A stretch of 64,000 nt of DNA from Hydrogenophaga sp. (GTDB lineage Bacteria; Pseudomonadota; Gammaproteobacteria; Burkholderiales; Burkholderiaceae_C). Every line of letters begins with the position of its first letter. The stretch's first letter is position 1. Below are positions 59,621-64,000 of the stretch, one piece after another. The stretch is from the NCBI GenBank assembly GCA_018333605.1, contig JAGXSV010000043.1, forward strand, positions 1-64,000. The letters are read 5' to 3'. Below the pieces are notes generated by a model. It worked only from the letters and a program-made list of their open reading frames with translations, made no database searches and was not told the origin of the DNA. A program made the position numbers and the translations under genes.

Positions 59621-60055
59621 ATCGGGATAGAGGGGAGCCGTCTGGCTCCACCCCTCCCACACCACCCGGCTTGCGGGTCCGCATCGGGCTGGTGCAATGG
59701 TTGAGGTCGTCAGCGTTGTCGTTACACCCGACCCGACGCCCAGGCTTGCCTTGTCTTGGTTCGGCGGGACCGATTCCTCTGATTCCTCTGCTTCCTTTCT
59801 GCCACGGCCTTTCGGGCTTCACCCTGTCCACCACTCTGGCAAGCTTCGCTGACGCGAACATTTGGGGCATTTCACTTCCGGTAACCAAGGGGGTTTGCCC
59901 TCCCATTGCTTCGGTCCTTCACACTGCCCATCCGGCCTTGAGGGCCTCGTACCCGCGCTACCACGACCTCTGCTGACTTCTCGCTCCGGCCAGGCCGTCG
60001 CTCTTTCCGGCACAGGCGAGATATCCCCAGGTCAGAACGCACACCTTCATCGCAC
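59621..60055 (-). mobile_element. Probable group II intron remnant lacking its reverse transcriptase
   Basis: On the reverse strand the region starts near GTGCGATG (60055), continues GACCTGGGGATATCTCG and CCGGAGCGAGAAGTCAGCAG, a stretch I associate with domain I of bacterial group II introns, and ends with a domain V-like hairpin (AGCCCGATGCGG-ACC-CGCAAGCCGGGTGGT, 59690-59661), a domain VI-like stem (GGAGCC-AGAC-GGCTCC) and the 3' end CTATCCCGAT at 59621. No reverse transcriptase ORF lies between. At about 435 nt it is too short to be complete, so it is an ORF-less or internally deleted intron. It lies between bactofilin 3 and ppa. The ORFs in the track here are shadows. Confidence 0.55.
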
Positions 60056-60080
60056 AGCCGCCACATCCACGCCACCGTGC

Positions 60081-60105
60081 CTTGCCTTGCCTTGCCTTGC
60101 CTTGC
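60081..60105. repeat. Five tandem CTTGC repeats
   Basis: Five perfect copies of the pentamer CTTGC directly follow GTGC in the gene-free stretch between the intron remnant and ppa. The surrounding 60056-60308 is pyrimidine-rich with no credible gene. Confidence 0.8.
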
Positions 60106-60308
60106 TCACAAGAGCTTTGCGGTTTCTGGCCCGCTCGCCCTGCCCGGCAGCGCCTTCTGTGGGGTTCTTGTCCATCGGCTCGCGATTCACGCTCCACGCT
60201 TCCTTCCCACGCTCGGCCACCCTCACGCAGTTGCGCTTCACTTTGCTCCCTGTGACCAGCCCGCAGCGGGCCTTGCACCCGCAGGTGTGAGCCCATGCTG
60301 GGCGCACC

Positions 60309-60349
60309 AAAAAAAACACCTGTGCGGTGACCCGCACAGGTGCTTTTTT
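60309..60349 (-). terminator. Terminator downstream of ppa (bidirectional shape)
   Basis: CACCTGTGCGG and CCGCACAGGTG form an 11-bp perfect stem with a four-base loop, flanked by eight A residues on one side and six T residues on the other. It ends ppa transcription on the reverse strand and could stop forward transcripts too. Confidence 0.9.
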
Positions 60350-60370
60350 GACGCGTGAAGCCCTGAAGTG

Positions 60371-60907
60371 TCAGGCTTGGGCTTTTTTGTAAGCCTCAAT
60401 ACCGTCGATGATTTCCTTGTGGGCGGCTTCTTTGCCTTCCCAGCCAATCACCTTGACCCACTTGCCTGGCTCCAGGTCTTTGTAGTGCTCGAAGAAGTGC
60501 TGAATCGTGTTCAGGCGCATGGGGTTCAGGTCTTCGGGCTTTTGCCACTGCGTGTAGATCGACAGAATCTTGTCGATCGGGACCGCCAGCACTTTGCCGT
60601 CTTCGCCAGCTTCGTCCTGCATTTTCAGAATGCCGATGGCACGGCAAGGCACCACCACGCCGGGGATCAGCGGCACAGGCGTGATCACCAACACATCCAC
60701 CGGGTCACCGTCGCCAGACAAGGTCTTGGGCACGTAACCGTAGTTGGTCGGGTAGTGCATGGCGGTGCTCATGAAACGATCAACAAAAATCGCACCGGTT
60801 TCTTTGTCCACTTCGTACTTGATCGGGTCGGCGTTCATCGGGATCTCAATGATCACGTTGAACGAGTCGGGGACATTTTTTCCAGGGGTGACGTTGTCGA
60901 GGGACAT
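60371..60907 (-). CDS. ppa: Inorganic pyrophosphatase (soluble, family I)
   Basis: A 178-residue cytosolic enzyme that hydrolyses pyrophosphate. The active-site stretch [14 protein letters not shown] carries the Mg2+-binding aspartates, and [25 protein letters not shown] is the typical N-terminal part. Start [11 protein letters not shown] (60907) is preferred; the track adds 30 non-conserved residues. It is divergent from hppA, the membrane-bound proton-pumping pyrophosphatase, so the pair consumes the same substrate with and without energy recovery. Confidence 0.95.
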   Translation of the reverse strand: MSLDNVTPGKNVPDSFNVIIEIPMNADPIKYEVDKETGAIFVDRFMSTAMHYPTNYGYVPKTLSGDGDPVDVLVITPVPLIPGVVVPCRAIGILKMQDEAGEDGKVLAVPIDKILSIYTQWQKPEDLNPMRLNTIQHFFEHYKDLEPGKWVKVIGWEGKEAAHKEIIDGIEAYKKAQA

Positions 60908-61210
60908 GTTGTGAGTCTGAAGGTTGGTTGAGAACGGATCGGCCCTTGGGGCACCTTGGCACCGGTCGCAGGCCACGTGACAGTGTGGACCGTGCAACGC
61001 CTAGGATTTACCCTGATTTTACTGATTCCAGGCTTACTTCCGTCGCACAGGCGGTACCCAGCGCACGCAATACCCGCTAAATTTGACCCGTTGGCCAATC
61101 GCCCTGCACGCTCGCCCAGCAGCGAACGCTCCAGGACACGAGGAAGCAACGCAGCGGGGATGACCCACAGGCGTTGCCCCCTCCAAGTCAAAAGCGAGCA
61201 GGAGAAATAC

Positions 61211-63271
<2,061 letters not shown>

Positions 63272-63293
63272 TACCGCTGCGCTGCAACGACTG

Positions 63294-63318
63294 CGGCCCG
63301 CACATGCGGGCCGTTTTT
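63294..63318 (+). terminator. Rho-independent terminator of hppA
   Basis: CGGCCCGC and GCGGGCCG form a strong stem with an ACAT loop, followed by five T residues, about 25 bp after the hppA stop. Confidence 0.9.
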
Positions 63319-63339
63319 ACGAACCCCCTTGAGTCAGCG

Positions 63340-63966
63340 TCAGAGCCCGGCGAGGTCGGCGTGGGTCAGCACCCGCACAATCTCCCCAGCACCGAGGGAG
63401 AGATTTTTCAAGTGAGCGGCGTTCCCTTGTTCTATGGCTTGCAGCACCAGTTCGTTGATAGCGCCAACAGCGGCCATGGCCATGGCTGGCGAAATCGCGC
63501 GCAGCGGTGTGGCGCTGGGCAAGGCCGCACCGTTCACGGTGCTCACCATAAAGTCTGCCAGTTGCTGCATCACCTCGCGGCGCGCGCGCAAGCCTTCGGG
63601 ACCCAGGTGGTGAATATCGACGAACAGCACCCGAACCAGGCCTGGGCCCGCCGCCAAGTGTTCAAAATAGGCGTCTAACGCCTGCTCGATCTGAGTCTGC
63701 CAAGGCCGATCGGTCTTGAGCGCTTCACGCAGCGTGCGCAAAGCCGATGCGCTGGCGGCACGGTACAGCGCCAGGAAACAGGCTTCTTTGCTGTCGAAAT
63801 GCTCGTAAAACGTGCGTTTTGAAACGCCCGCCGCGCGCACGATGTCGGCGATGGTGGTCAACGCCAAACCTTTGTCGGCCGCCACCGTGGCCATGGCCTG
63901 AAGCAGCCGGGTGCGGTGTTCATGTTCCAGTTGTTTCAAGTGGTCAAGCGCTGCAACGGTGTTCAT
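63340..63966 (-). CDS. TetR/AcrR family transcriptional regulator
   Basis: A 208-residue repressor-type protein. The N-terminal helix-turn-helix reads GLALTTIADIVRAAGVSKRTFYEHFDSKEACFLALYR, a strong TetR signature. The C-terminal ligand-binding half (YFEHLAAGPGLVRVLFVDIHHLGPEGLRARREVMQQLADF) is similar to the AcrR C-terminal type. Start MNTVAALDHL (63966) is preferred over the 10-residue longer track form. It is convergent with hppA; its target is probably the gene divergent from it beyond the window edge. Confidence 0.9.
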   Translation of the reverse strand: MNTVAALDHLKQLEHEHRTRLLQAMATVAADKGLALTTIADIVRAAGVSKRTFYEHFDSKEACFLALYRAASASALRTLREALKTDRPWQTQIEQALDAYFEHLAAGPGLVRVLFVDIHHLGPEGLRARREVMQQLADFMVSTVNGAALPSATPLRAISPAMAMAAVGAINELVLQAIEQGNAAHLKNLSLGAGEIVRVLTHADLAGL

Positions 63967-64000
63967 GCGCCAGATCTTAGGCGGCGTCAGCAACACCAGG

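Noticed and set aside
59671-59976. 101-aa forward ORF after bactofilin 3
   Set aside because: It is the complement of the group II intron-like sequence and shows no protein family.

Overview
The window looks like chromosomal DNA of a high-G+C betaproteobacterium of the order Burkholderiales, most likely a Comamonadaceae member (Hydrogenophaga/Acidovorax type). The evidence is the set of housekeeping genes and their arrangement (purL-map-glnD, def, pssA, ilvB-ilvH-ilvC next to an RDD protein, dgkA, LOG, glnB, nadE, bactofilins, ppa-hppA) together with the residue-level character of the proteins. No tRNA, rRNA or CRISPR array was seen.

Left flank (1-6.8 kb): the 5' part of purL (reverse strand, cut by the window edge and absent from the ORF track), map, glnD, def, a small exported c-type cytochrome, a 60-bp orphan copy of the 3' end of ilvC, and pssA.

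Accessory block (about 6.85-43.6 kb): it starts with an IS630-type transposase remnant and a decayed yqjD-yqjE-yqjK/mscS group. Then come apparently intact genes: a P2-type cation ATPase; an alpha/beta hydrolase; an eight-gene Mrp-like antiporter operon with three proton-channel subunits; a lipid-related group (lipoprotein, BASS-family transporter, FadD-like ligase, DUF2459 protein, and an ACP-FAAL-PlsC fusion); a UMF1-type MFS protein; a YcbB-type L,D-transpeptidase; an AI-2E family protein; two VTT-domain proteins; a three-gene 2-hydroxyacyl-CoA dehydratase/activase-like system; and a PmtA-like methyltransferase. The block ends with wrecks of a universal stress protein, a KefB-type antiporter and FtsH, each missing its middle, then DUF4395 and DUF6671 genes, then a chimeric ubiG-gph wreck. 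The themes are ion homeostasis, envelope/lipid remodelling and stress or low-oxygen survival. Decay is concentrated at the two ends.

Right flank (43.8-64 kb): the ilvB-ilvH-ilvC operon on the reverse strand with a clear terminator; RDD protein, dgkA, LOG; glnB; an ABC exporter (ATPase, FtsX-like permease, HlyD-like adaptor); nadE; a FemAB/GNAT-like protein; a five-gene cluster with three bactofilins; an apparent ORF-less group II intron remnant; ppa; a K+-independent-type membrane pyrophosphatase; and a TetR regulator.

Genes that work together: GlnD modifies the GlnB encoded 45 kb away (its Tyr51 is present); IlvB/H/C make the branched-chain precursors; Ppa and HppA both consume pyrophosphate. 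The ilvC scar beside pssA, with the intact ilv operon inverted at the other end of the accessory block, suggests that an ancestral ilvBHC-pssA locus was split by a rearrangement that now brackets the island.
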